Below are positions 1-6,738 of a DNA stretch of 11,346 nt, piece after piece. Source of the DNA: DASZGI01 sp035938995. Lineage in GTDB: Bacteria; Actinomycetota; Actinomycetes; Streptomycetales; Catenulisporaceae. The stretch lies in NCBI RefSeq assembly GCF_035938995.1, contig NZ_DASZGI010000290.1:1-11346 (forward strand), in the 5' to 3' direction. Position 1 is the stretch's first letter; the number at the start of each line of letters is the position of its first letter. The translations under genes were made by a program, and so were the position numbers. Below the pieces are notes generated by a model that saw only the letters and a list, made by a program, of their open reading frames with translations, ran no database searches and had not been told where the DNA came from.

Positions 1-2813
1 GCCGCGTTGCTGTTGACAGTCAGCGTCCCGGTGCGCGTTCCGGCCGCTGTCGGGGTGAACGTGACCGAGGCCGAACAGGAGGAGCCGGCGGCCAGCGAGC
101 TGCCGCAGGTGTTGGTCTCTGCGTAGTCGCCGCCGGCGGTCACCGAGCTGATCGCCGCCGCCGCGTTGCCGGTGTTGGAGATCGTGACCGACTGTGCGCC
201 CGAGGTGCTGCCGACGTTCTGCGCCGCGAAGGTCAGGCTGCTCGGCGAGGCGGACAGGTTCGCCGCCGGGGGCCCGCCTGCCGCAATGGTGACCTGGCCG
301 GTCAGCCGGATGTCGCGGGACGAAGCACCGACATAGACCTGGTTGACCCCGGCGGCATTGGTCCAGCCGTTGGTGTTCCAGTACTCGAAGCTGCGCGCGT
401 CGAGGGTCAGGCTGACGTGCTGGGTCTGGCCGGGGTTCAGGGTCACCCGCTGGAACCCGCGCAGGTTCTTCGGCGGCTCACCGACACTGCTGGGCTGGCC
501 TACGTAGACCTGGGCGGTTTCAGTCCCTGCGACGCTGCCGGTGTTGGTCACGTCGAACCCGACGGCGACGTTGCCTGAGGAGTCCGGCGCGCCGACGGTG
601 AGGTTGGCGTAGCCGAAGGTGGTGTAGGACAGGCCGAAGCCGAACGGGAACAGCGGGGTCTTGTTCTGCGCGTCGTACCAGCGGTACCCGACGTCCAGTC
701 CCTCGGAGTACTGCACGGTGTTGTTCTGGCCCGGCCACTGCGCCGGGGTACTGGCCGGCACGTCGGCCAGCGACTGCGGGAAGGTCACCGGCAGCTTGCC
801 GGAGAAGTTCACGTCGCCCCACAGCAGCGCCGCGATGGCCGTTCCGTCTTCTTGCCCTGGATACCAGTTCTCGATGATGCCCTTGACCGAGTTCGCCCAC
901 GGCATGGTCACCGCCGAGCCGGTGTTGAGCACGACCACCGTGTTCGGCTGCGCCGCGGCCACGCTGGTGATGAGCTGGTTCTGCGCGGAGGACAGGTCGA
1001 TGTTGTTCAGGTCCGCGCCCTCGCCCTCGGGGTTGTTGACGAAGACGACTGCGACGTTGGCGGCCTTGGCGGCGTTGACCGCCGGGGTGATCAGGTCCTG
1101 GTTCGGGATCTGCCAGTCGAGGTTGACCTGGCTGCCGCCGCCGTCCTGGAAGTAGTCCACCTCGATGCTCACGGGCTGGCCGGCGGTCAGCGAGACGGAG
1201 CCGGTCTTGGTGGTCGGCGGCTGGTCGGCCCAGTTGTTGATGATCTGCTGGCCGTTGATGAACAGGCGGCTGCCGTCGTCGCTGGTCAGCGAGAAGTTGT
1301 AGGTGCCGGTGGTCGGCGGGGTCAGCGTGCCGGTCCACTTGACCGACCAGTTGGTGCCGGGGACCGAGCCGCCGGGCGAGAGGCCGCCCCAGTTGAAGTT
1401 GATGTCCGGGTCGACGCGGGTCAGCACCGGGCTGCCGGACAGCGAGTTGTTGGTGTAGTACTGGCCGTACAGGCCGTTGCCGCTGCCGGAGGACGGGGTC
1501 AGGTACGAGCTGTCCACGAGCGAGCCGTTAGGGTTCGCGACGCCCTGCGAGTAGGTGACGGTCGCGCTGCTGCCCGCACGGGTCTGAATGCCCTGATAAG
1601 GCGTGGTGACGTACGGTGCGTTCACGTGCGCGCTGCCGTTGCCGGCCGTCTCGGCGTCCACGCCGGCGTCGTCGCCGATGACGGCGATCGACTTGTCGGC
1701 GGACGTGATCGGCAGGACGGAGCCGCCGTTCTGCAGCAGCACGCTGCCTTCCTCGGCCACCTGCCGGGCCACGGCCGTGTCAGCGGCCGAAGTCACATTG
1801 TTGGTCAGGCTGCCGGAGTTCGTCTTGTCGAACAGTCCCGCGGCGAACATCGCGGTGAGGATGTTGAGCACGTGCCCGTCGATGGTCGCCTGGGAGACCT
1901 GGCCGGCGGCCAGCGCGTTGGTCAGCGCGGTGCCGTAGTAGGTGCTGCCGTTCATCTCCTGGTCGAGGCCGTTGTCCGCCGACGCGACGGTGGAGTGGGT
2001 ACCGCCCCAGTCGGAGGTGACGAAGCCGGTGAAGCCCAGCTGGTTGCGCAGGATGGTCTGCAGCAGGTCCGGGTTCTCGCAGGCGAAGGTGCCGTTGACC
2101 ATCGCGTAGGAGCACATCACCGAGTCCGCGCCGCCCTGCTGGACGGCCGCCTGGAACGCGGGCAGGTAGATCTCCTGCTCGGTGCGGGCGTCGACGACCG
2201 CGTTGTCGGAGCTGGTGTTGCGGTAGGTCTCCTGGTTGTAGACCGCGTAATGCTTGACCTGGTCGATCGGGCCCTGGCTCTGGATGCCCTGGATGTCGGC
2301 GGCGGCGAGCTGGCCGGCGAGATACGGGTCCTCGCTGTACGACTCGAAGGCGCGGCCCCAGCGCGGGTCGCGCACGATGTTGATGGTCGGGCCGAGCGAG
2401 ATGTTCGCGCCCTTGGCCCACGTCTCGGCGCCGATCACCTGGCCGTACTGCTGCATCAGCGACGTGTCCCAGCTCGCCGCGCCGGCGACCGGCGCGGGCA
2501 GCTCGGTGACGCCGGTCTGGCCGTCGGCCACGCCGGCCGGGCCGTCCTGCAGCCGCAGCTGCGGGATGCCGAGCCGGGTGTTGGCGTCCACGCAGGCGCC
2601 GTAGCCGTTGCACGAGCTGCCGCCGTGCATCATGTCGATCTTCTCGGCGGAGGTCATCTGGGCCAGCAGCGCTTGCGCGCGCTGCGCCGGAGTCAGGCTG
2701 GTGTTCATCCACGGCGGGGCTGCGGCGTGCGCCGGTGCCAGGATGCTGGCGAAGCCGGCGACGAGCGCGGCCGCGACGACGGCGCGCAGCGGGGTCAGAG
2801 TTCTCAAGGCCAT
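1..2813 (-). CDS. Secreted GH3 beta-glucosidase-like enzyme with inserted PA14 domain and choice-of-anchor D module (3' end beyond the window)
   Basis: Predicted extracellular glycoside hydrolase family 3 enzyme, probably a beta-glucosidase removing terminal beta-linked sugars. At least 937 residues are visible before the left edge cuts it. Residues 1-30 form a signal peptide (LTPLR, hydrophobic core, cleavage near APAHA/A). The N-terminal GH3 domain has GPTINIVRDPRWGR and KHYAVYNQET, and the nucleophile motif SDW with Asp268. The C-terminal GH3 domain is split by a PA14 domain (about 447-568, GLYGQYY...SDDGSRLFI) and resumes with PEGEGADLNN (about 595-604), where the Arg usual after EGxD is Leu. 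A fibronectin III-like domain follows (GFGLSYTTF, then NLRGFQRV). From about 851 a choice-of-anchor D module begins (SSLTFAAQNVGS, paired Cys in NTCGSSLAAGSSC). Start: the SD-like GAGGA directly abuts ATG 2813, so TTG 2807 (6-nt spacing) may be the true start. It lies 123 bp downstream of the GH87 gene and may be co-transcribed with it. Exact substrate is unknown. Confidence 0.93.
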   Translation of the reverse strand, partial: MALRTLTPLRAVVAAALVAGFASILAPAHAAAPPWMNTSLTPAQRAQALLAQMTSAEKIDMMHGGSSCNGYGACVDANTRLGIPQLRLQDGPAGVADGQTGVTELPAPVAGAASWDTSLMQQYGQVIGAETWAKGANISLGPTINIVRDPRWGRAFESYSEDPYLAGQLAAADIQGIQSQGPIDQVKHYAVYNQETYRNTSSDNAVVDARTEQEIYLPAFQAAVQQGGADSVMCSYAMVNGTFACENPDLLQTILRNQLGFTGFVTSDWGGTHSTVASADNGLDQEMNGSTYYGTALTNALAAGQVSQATIDGHVLNILTAMFAAGLFDKTNSGSLTNNVTSAADTAVARQVAEEGSVLLQNGGSVLPITSADKSIAVIGDDAGVDAETAGNGSAHVNAPYVTTPYQGIQTRAGSSATVTYSQGVANPNGSLVDSSYLTPSSGSGNGLYGQYYTNNSLSGSPVLTRVDPDINFNWGGLSPGGSVPGTNWSVKWTGTLTPPTTGTYNFSLTSDDGSRLFINGQQIINNWADQPPTTKTGSVSLTAGQPVSIEVDYFQDGGGSQVNLDWQIPNQDLITPAVNAAKAANVAVVFVNNPEGEGADLNNIDLSSAQNQLITSVAAAQPNTVVVLNTGSAVTMPWANSVKGIIENWYPGQEDGTAIAALLWGDVNFSGKLPVTFPQSLADVPASTPAQWPGQNNTVQYSEGLDVGYRWYDAQNKTPLFPFGFGLSYTTFGYANLTVGAPDSSGNVAVGFDVTNTGSVAGTETAQVYVGQPSSVGEPPKNLRGFQRVTLNPGQTQHVSLTLDARSFEYWNTNGWTNAAGVNQVYVGASSRDIRLTGQVTIAAGGPPAANLSASPSSLTFAAQNVGSTSGAQSVTISNTGNAAAAISSVTAGGDYAETNTCGSSLAAGSSCSASVTFTPTAAGTRTGTLTVNSNA

Positions 2814-2840
2814 TCCTCGAGGGTGAGAGCGGGTGCGAGG

Positions 2841-2878
2841 GCGCGGTCGCCCGCGCGGCCTGGGCAGAGCAGGCCGCG
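2841..2878 (-). terminator. Strong hairpin between the two hydrolase genes (terminator or leader structure)
   Basis: CGCGGCCTG (2854-2862) pairs perfectly with CAGGCCGCG (2870-2878), giving a 9-bp stem and 7-nt loop. A second hairpin, GCGCGG (2841-2846) with CCGCGC (2851-2856) and a TCGC loop, shares bases 2854-2856, so the two cannot form fully together. They lie downstream of the GH87 stop and 28 bases upstream of the GH3 ATG. No T-run follows on the minus strand, so this may be a GC-rich terminator without a U-tract, an mRNA processing/stability element, or part of a GH3 leader. Confidence 0.5.
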
Positions 2879-2903
2879 AGGCGCCGCCGTGGGGGTCTGA
2901 CGT

Positions 2904-2913
2904 CGAATATTCG
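2904..2913. promoter_or_regulatory. 10-bp palindrome upstream of the GH3 gene, possible operator
   Basis: CGAATATTCG is a perfect palindrome in an otherwise very GC-rich gap, 91 bp upstream of the GH3 start. Its AT-rich core stands out locally and could be a regulator-binding site. No known consensus was matched and one short palindrome can occur by chance. Confidence 0.25.
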
Positions 2914-2923
2914 GTGGCGTGTA

Positions 2924-2935
2924 CGCGAGCTCGCG
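2924..2935. repeat. 12-bp perfect palindrome directly after the GH87 stop codon
   Basis: CGCGAGCTCGCG begins one base past the TAG stop (2937-2939) of the GH87 gene. Because it has no spacer it would form only a short hairpin in RNA. It may be part of the 3' end of that transcript or a protein-binding site; function unknown. Confidence 0.3.
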
Positions 2936-2936
2936 G

Positions 2937-5900
2937 CTACTGGGCGTAGACCGCGAACTCAGAGGCCTGGCCCGCCGGCCATCCGGTGTTGGCGGTGAAG
3001 TTCAGCCGCACATACCGGGTCGTGGCGGACGCGAAGGTGATCGTGACGGTGTTGCCGGTCGATGGGTTGAAGGTGTAGCCCGCCGAGCCGACGATCGTGG
3101 TGAAGGTGCTGCCGTCGGTGCTGCCGAGGACGGAGAGGGTTTGGGTGCGCGTCCCCCACGCCGAGGACGGCGGCAGGTTCAGCACGATGCGGCCGATGCT
3201 GTGTGCCGAGCCGAGGTCGACCTGGAGCCATTGGGGGAAGGCGTTGTCGGTGCTCTCCCAGTAGGTGCTGGTGTTGCCGTCCACGGCGTTGGCGGGCACG
3301 TAGTTCTGCGTCCAGCCGCTCGCGGTCACCGCCTTGTTCAGCGCCAGGTTGGTGCTGGAGGTGACGCCGGTTCCCGACAGCGAGACCGTCAGCGGGCTAC
3401 CCGGCGCGCTGCTCGCCACTGACAGGCTGCCGCTGGCCGAGCCGCTCGCGGTCGGCGTGAACGTGACGCTGGCCGTGCAGCTCGCGCCCGCGGCGAGCGA
3501 GCTGCCGCAGGCGTTGGTCTGCGCGAACGGGCCGCTGACCGACACCGACGAGATCGACACCGAGCTGCTGCCCGGGTTCGTCACCGTGACGGACTGCGCG
3601 CCGCTGGTCGAGCCGACGTTCTCGTTGCCGAAGGACAGGCTCGACGGCGACGCCGTCAGGGCACTGCCGTTGGTCCCGCCGCCGGAGAAGATCTGAATCT
3701 CGGAGATCTGCCCGGCCGGCCAGCCGGTGTTGGCGGTGAACGTCAGCTTTACGTACCTCACGGTGCTGGGGTTGAACGAGACGCTGGCCGTGTTGCCGGT
3801 GGCGGGGTTGAAGGTATAGCCCTGAGATGGAACCAGGGTGCTGTAGTTGCTGCCGTCGGTGCTGCCCTGGACCAGGATCGTCTGCGTGCGCGTGCCCCAC
3901 GACGAAGAGGGCGGCAGGTCCAACGTCATGCTGCCGATGCTCACCGGGGCGCCCAGGTCAACCTGGAACCACTGCGGGAAGGCGTTGTTCGTGCTCTCCC
4001 AGTAGGTGCTGGTGTTGCCGTCCACCGCATTGGTCGGGGGGAAGCCGCCCTGCGAGCCGCTGGCGGTAACCGGCTGGCCGAGCGCCAGGTTCGTCGTCGG
4101 AGTGACGCCGCGGCCGGAAAGCGCGACCGTCAGCGGGCTGCCCGGAGCGCTGTTCGCGATCGACAGTGTCCCGGTCAGGTTGCCGCCGGTACTCGGGGCG
4201 AAGGTCACGTTGACCGTGCACGAGCCGCCGGCCGCGATCGAGCCGCCGCAGTTGTTGGTCTGGCTGAAGTTGGACGTCGCGCTGATCGAGGAGATCGACG
4301 CGGCGGTGGTACCCGGGTTGGTCACCGTCACCGACTGCGCGGCGCTGGTCGATCCGACATTGACGTTCCCGAACGACAGACTCGTCGTCGAGGCCTTCAA
4401 CGCGCCGGGCTGCACCGGGTCGGGGAAGGTCGTCAGGTCCGGCGTCGTGCTCCAGCCGGAGTTGCCGCTGCCGAGGTTGAAGGCGAATGCGCCCGGGGTG
4501 TAGTTGCCGCTGTTGTAGCCGTCGTTGTACGCGCCCGACACGCCGATGCCGCTGGCGGTCACACCGCTGACACTCGCCGAACCGCCGGTCTCCGCCTGCA
4601 TTACGGTCGTTCCGGTGTTCTGGACCTGCACGTTCTGGATGGTGACGCCGGTGACCGTCTGCCCGGTGCCCGCGCCGCCGACGAACTCGAATGCCTCATA
4701 CGGGCTGTCGAGGATCGCGCCGCCGCTGTAGTTGACGGTGACGTTCGTGTACGAGGTGTCGTAGGCATCGAACTGGACGGCGCCCATCGGATGGGTCCAG
4801 TTCGGGTTGTACGCGCCGGTGCGGATCAGGTAGTTGCCGGACACGGTGATCGTTCCGGACAGCGGCGTGAACGGCTGAAGGAACGCCTCGTTGGAGATGT
4901 TGATACCGCTGCCCAGCGGCTCGGTGTCGGCGACCACGTTGTTGGAGATCGTGTTGTTCGAGCCGCCGTAGTCGGCGATGCCGTTGGCCAGCGTCGGCTG
5001 CACGATCGTGTTGTTCTCGAACGTGATGTTGGAGTCGGCGCTCGGATACGACCAGATCGCCAGGCCGTCGTCGCCGTCGTTGCGCAGGAAGTTGTTCTTC
5101 ACCGTGCAGCTGGACGCGTTGCCGTTGAAGTTCAGGCCGTCCGCGTCGGTGGACTCGACGATGCTGTTCTCCACCGTGCAATTGCTGTTGCCGTACTGGA
5201 GCCAGAACCCGACGTTCGTGTCCTGGATCCAGAGACCGTTGACGGTCCATCCGCTGCCGAGCGATCCGTCGATCGCGTTGGCGGAACTGTCGTCGTGCCG
5301 GCCGACCGTGTTGCCGAGGATCGCGAAGCCGCTGAGGTTGACCGGCCCGGAGACCGCGCCGGCATTCCTGATGAACATGTTGGTCTCGAGCTGCGAGTAC
5401 CAGTAGCCGGCCCCGATGATCGTGGCCTTGTTCACCGAGAGCGAGGAGCCGATCTTGTACGTACCCGGCGGGATCCACACCGACTCGTTCGCCGAGTTCG
5501 CCGCGCTGACCGCGTTGTTGAACGCGCTCGAGGAGTCGTTCGCGCCGGTCGGGTCGGCGCCGTAGTTGGTCACCGAGAGCGAGCCGGAGGGCTGGGACGC
5601 GGCGGCCGGGGCGTTGTAGAAGTCTGCCACGTCGATCGTGTACGGCGTGGCGGTGTTGCCCGAGTCCACCTGCAGGCGCACGGTCGTGCCCGACCCGTAC
5701 GTCTGGCCGAACATCATCCGCACGTCGTCATAGAGCTTGTGCGTCTTGCTGCCGGTGATGTTTCCGGTGGTGATGTAGCTGTACGCCGAGGTCATCGAGA
5801 GCTGCTGGCTGAGCTTGTTGCCGTTGACGTACACCGACAGCGTGCCCGAGGAGCCCTGCGGTACGGAGTAGTGCACGTCGAAGGCGTTCGCCGAGCTCGT

Positions 5901-6260
5901 GAGGGTGAACTGCACGTACTGGCCCTGAGAGCTCAGCTGCACCGCCTCGCGGCCGGACGCCTCGGTGGCCAGGTCGCCCTGGGTGAAGTCGGGGCCGATG
6001 ATCGTACCGTTGGTACTGGCGGCTTCGGCCTCGTACTCGGTGAACGGGACGCTCGCGCCAGTGCCGCTCGGCACGTTGAACGGGGACTGAGCCCAGTACG
6101 GCGGAGTGCCGGGGCCATTCATGGCGAGTGCGGGCGACCCGCCCAGCAGCGCGGGGAGGGTGGCGAAGGCGGTGGCGGCGACGACGGCCGCGGCGGTCAG
6201 CCGCGCGCGTCGCCCACGCGCCGTGGGTGGGCGGTCTGCTGATCTTAGGCGCATAGACAT
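2937..6260 (-). CDS. Secreted GH87-type alpha-1,3-glucanase/mycodextranase-like enzyme with duplicated choice-of-anchor D + CBM32 tail
   Basis: Predicted 1107-residue extracellular endo-acting alpha-glucanase (GH87 includes alpha-1,3-glucanases and mycodextranases). Residues 1-46 are a signal peptide with a long Arg-rich N region (GRRARL), hydrophobic core and cleavage near SPALA/M; the twin Arg is a weak Tat candidate. Residues about 71-210 resemble a CBM6/35-type module (FTEYEAEAAS). From about 228 a right-handed beta-helix begins (NYGADPTG, VWIPPGTYKI), running to about 615. Asp374 (TDADGLNF) and Asp397/Asp398 (NDGDDGLAIWS) match my recollection of the three conserved acidic residues of GH87. 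Then come choice-of-anchor D (about 620-718), F5/8C discoidin/CBM32 (720-855), and a second copy of both (863-960, 967-1107). The frame stays open upstream to 6665, but ATG 6260 is chosen because the signal peptide starts there. AAAGG lies 11 nt upstream, a slightly long spacing. An alternative would be another pectate-lyase-fold glucanase. Confidence 0.87.
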   Translation of the reverse strand: MSMRLRSADRPPTARGRRARLTAAAVVAATAFATLPALLGGSPALAMNGPGTPPYWAQSPFNVPSGTGASVPFTEYEAEAASTNGTIIGPDFTQGDLATEASGREAVQLSSQGQYVQFTLTSSANAFDVHYSVPQGSSGTLSVYVNGNKLSQQLSMTSAYSYITTGNITGSKTHKLYDDVRMMFGQTYGSGTTVRLQVDSGNTATPYTIDVADFYNAPAAASQPSGSLSVTNYGADPTGANDSSSAFNNAVSAANSANESVWIPPGTYKIGSSLSVNKATIIGAGYWYSQLETNMFIRNAGAVSGPVNLSGFAILGNTVGRHDDSSANAIDGSLGSGWTVNGLWIQDTNVGFWLQYGNSNCTVENSIVESTDADGLNFNGNASSCTVKNNFLRNDGDDGLAIWSYPSADSNITFENNTIVQPTLANGIADYGGSNNTISNNVVADTEPLGSGINISNEAFLQPFTPLSGTITVSGNYLIRTGAYNPNWTHPMGAVQFDAYDTSYTNVTVNYSGGAILDSPYEAFEFVGGAGTGQTVTGVTIQNVQVQNTGTTVMQAETGGSASVSGVTASGIGVSGAYNDGYNSGNYTPGAFAFNLGSGNSGWSTTPDLTTFPDPVQPGALKASTTSLSFGNVNVGSTSAAQSVTVTNPGTTAASISSISATSNFSQTNNCGGSIAAGGSCTVNVTFAPSTGGNLTGTLSIANSAPGSPLTVALSGRGVTPTTNLALGQPVTASGSQGGFPPTNAVDGNTSTYWESTNNAFPQWFQVDLGAPVSIGSMTLDLPPSSSWGTRTQTILVQGSTDGSNYSTLVPSQGYTFNPATGNTASVSFNPSTVRYVKLTFTANTGWPAGQISEIQIFSGGGTNGSALTASPSSLSFGNENVGSTSGAQSVTVTNPGSSSVSISSVSVSGPFAQTNACGSSLAAGASCTASVTFTPTASGSASGSLSVASSAPGSPLTVSLSGTGVTSSTNLALNKAVTASGWTQNYVPANAVDGNTSTYWESTDNAFPQWLQVDLGSAHSIGRIVLNLPPSSAWGTRTQTLSVLGSTDGSTFTTIVGSAGYTFNPSTGNTVTITFASATTRYVRLNFTANTGWPAGQASEFAVYAQ
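2952..4402 (-). repeat. Tandem 741-bp coding repeat (anchor-D + discoidin module pair)
   Basis: Two adjacent units, about 2952-3661 and 3693-4402, are in register at a constant 741-bp offset (247 residues). Three separate landmarks give the same offset (2991/3732, 3250/3991, 3603/4344). The longest identical run seen is 35 bp (3250-3284 = 3991-4025). Each unit encodes one choice-of-anchor D domain with a Cys pair (NNCGGSIAAGGSC; NACGSSLAAGASC) followed by one F5/8C domain (STYWEST, GTRTQT, FTANTGWPAGQ). This indicates an internal duplication followed by divergence. Confidence 0.9.
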
Positions 6261-6529
6261 CAGCTGGTGAGCCTTTCGGTGGTGGAGGGCGCACCTGTAC
6301 CGGGGGTGGGGAAAGATGCCGGCTGTGTGCGGGTCCTGACGACGCGGCACGGCCGCCGACGACGCCCACGACACGAGGAGCGACCCTGATCCTCGACGGT
6401 GATCTTCCCGGCCACCACGCCGGGAGCGCCATGCCCGGCGGCCGGCCCTGCGAGCGTGCGGGCGCGCACGCGGCGGACGACCTGCGGCGTGGTGGCCGCC
6501 GAAAGCAGGGGTCTGCGAACGACGGGCAT
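6260..6529 (-). CDS. Possible 89-codon leader ORF upstream of and coupled to the GH87 gene
   Basis: Low-confidence small ORF inside the GH87 leader. ATG 6529 is preceded by GGGGA with a 6-nt gap, a good ribosome binding site. Its TGA (6262-6260) overlaps the GH87 ATG as TGATG, a classic termination-reinitiation junction. The product would be Arg/Pro/Ala-rich (begins MPVVRRPLLSAATT) with no recognised domain, signal peptide or membrane segment. Several frames are open here because of high GC, so it may be chance. If translated, it would explain how ribosomes reach the GH87 start, whose own SD is weak. Confidence 0.3.
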   Translation of the reverse strand: MPVVRRPLLSAATTPQVVRRVRARTLAGPAAGHGAPGVVAGKITVEDQGRSSCRGRRRRPCRVVRTRTQPASFPTPGTGAPSTTERLTS

Positions 6530-6620
6530 GGCGGTTCCCCGGTGGGTGTGGCGAGAGCGCCGGTGGGTTCAAGCGCTGCGCGGAGCGTAGAACCGTCGAC
6601 ACATGTCCGCAATATTTAGG
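6261..6620 (-). other. Long 5' leader of the GH87 transcript
   Basis: If transcription starts just downstream of the -10 at 6627-6632, about 360 nt of untranslated or leader-ORF sequence precede ATG 6260. Apart from the possible 89-codon ORF nothing recognisable was seen: no known riboswitch and no RNA gene. Its base composition is as GC-rich as coding DNA, in contrast to the AT-richer promoter next to it. Confidence 0.4.
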
Positions 6621-6626
6621 AGAAGA

Positions 6627-6655
6627 ATTAGAAATATCTGCAAGGAGATTCGCAA
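6627..6655 (-). promoter_or_regulatory. Sigma70-like promoter for the GH87 gene
   Basis: On the minus strand, TTGCGA (6655-6650) serves as -35 and TCTAAT (6632-6627, five of six matches to TATAAT) as -10, with an exact 17-bp spacer. The block is markedly AT-richer than its surroundings. It points toward the GH87 gene and would start mRNA near 6620. Confidence 0.6.
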
Positions 6656-6687
6656 GTGCTTGCAATCCCTGTCCAAACCTTGCAGAT
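6636..6687. promoter_or_regulatory. Nested inverted repeats overlapping the GH87 promoter, LacI/GalR-like operator
   Basis: ATCTGCAAGG (6636-6645) is the exact reverse complement of CCTTGCAGAT (6678-6687). Between them sits GCAAG-TG-CTTGC (6652-6663), itself an inverted repeat. All four arms share the core TGCAAG/CTTGCA or GCAAG/CTTGC. LacI/GalR regulators bind palindromes of this shape. From memory, CTTGCAG-type repeats also occur in MalR/Reg1-controlled alpha-glucan genes of Streptomyces. The sites cover the -35 and spacer, so a bound repressor would block the promoter. No regulator gene of that family is in the window. Confidence 0.6.
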
Positions 6688-6726
6688 CATGACTCGGCGA
6701 CGGTATTCGATCCCGGCACGGGCGAC

Positions 6727-6732
6727 TACGCT
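6727..6732 (+). promoter_or_regulatory. -10 element of a probable leaderless promoter for the reductase gene
   Basis: TACGCT fits the actinobacterial TANNNT -10. It ends exactly six bases before ATG 6739, which would put the transcription start on the A of the start codon. No SD sequence precedes the ATG, consistent with a leaderless mRNA. The -35 is unclear (TATTCG at 6704-6709 would give 17-bp spacing). Confidence 0.5.
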
Positions 6733-6738
6733 CCAGTC

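Noticed and set aside
852..2900. 682-codon plus-strand open frame
   Set aside because: It is antisense to the GH3 gene; its repetitive Val/Gly/Arg/Asp composition is the usual product of reading GC-rich coding DNA on the wrong strand. No domain or SD supports it.
4791..6242. 483-codon plus-strand open frame
   Set aside because: Antisense shadow of the GH87 beta-helix region, with the same Arg/Val/Gly-rich composition and no recognisable domain.
6261..6665. In-frame N-terminal extension of the GH87 protein to an ATG at 6665
   Set aside because: It would bury the signal peptide 135 residues inside the protein, and the ATG lies upstream of the likely promoter -35/-10.
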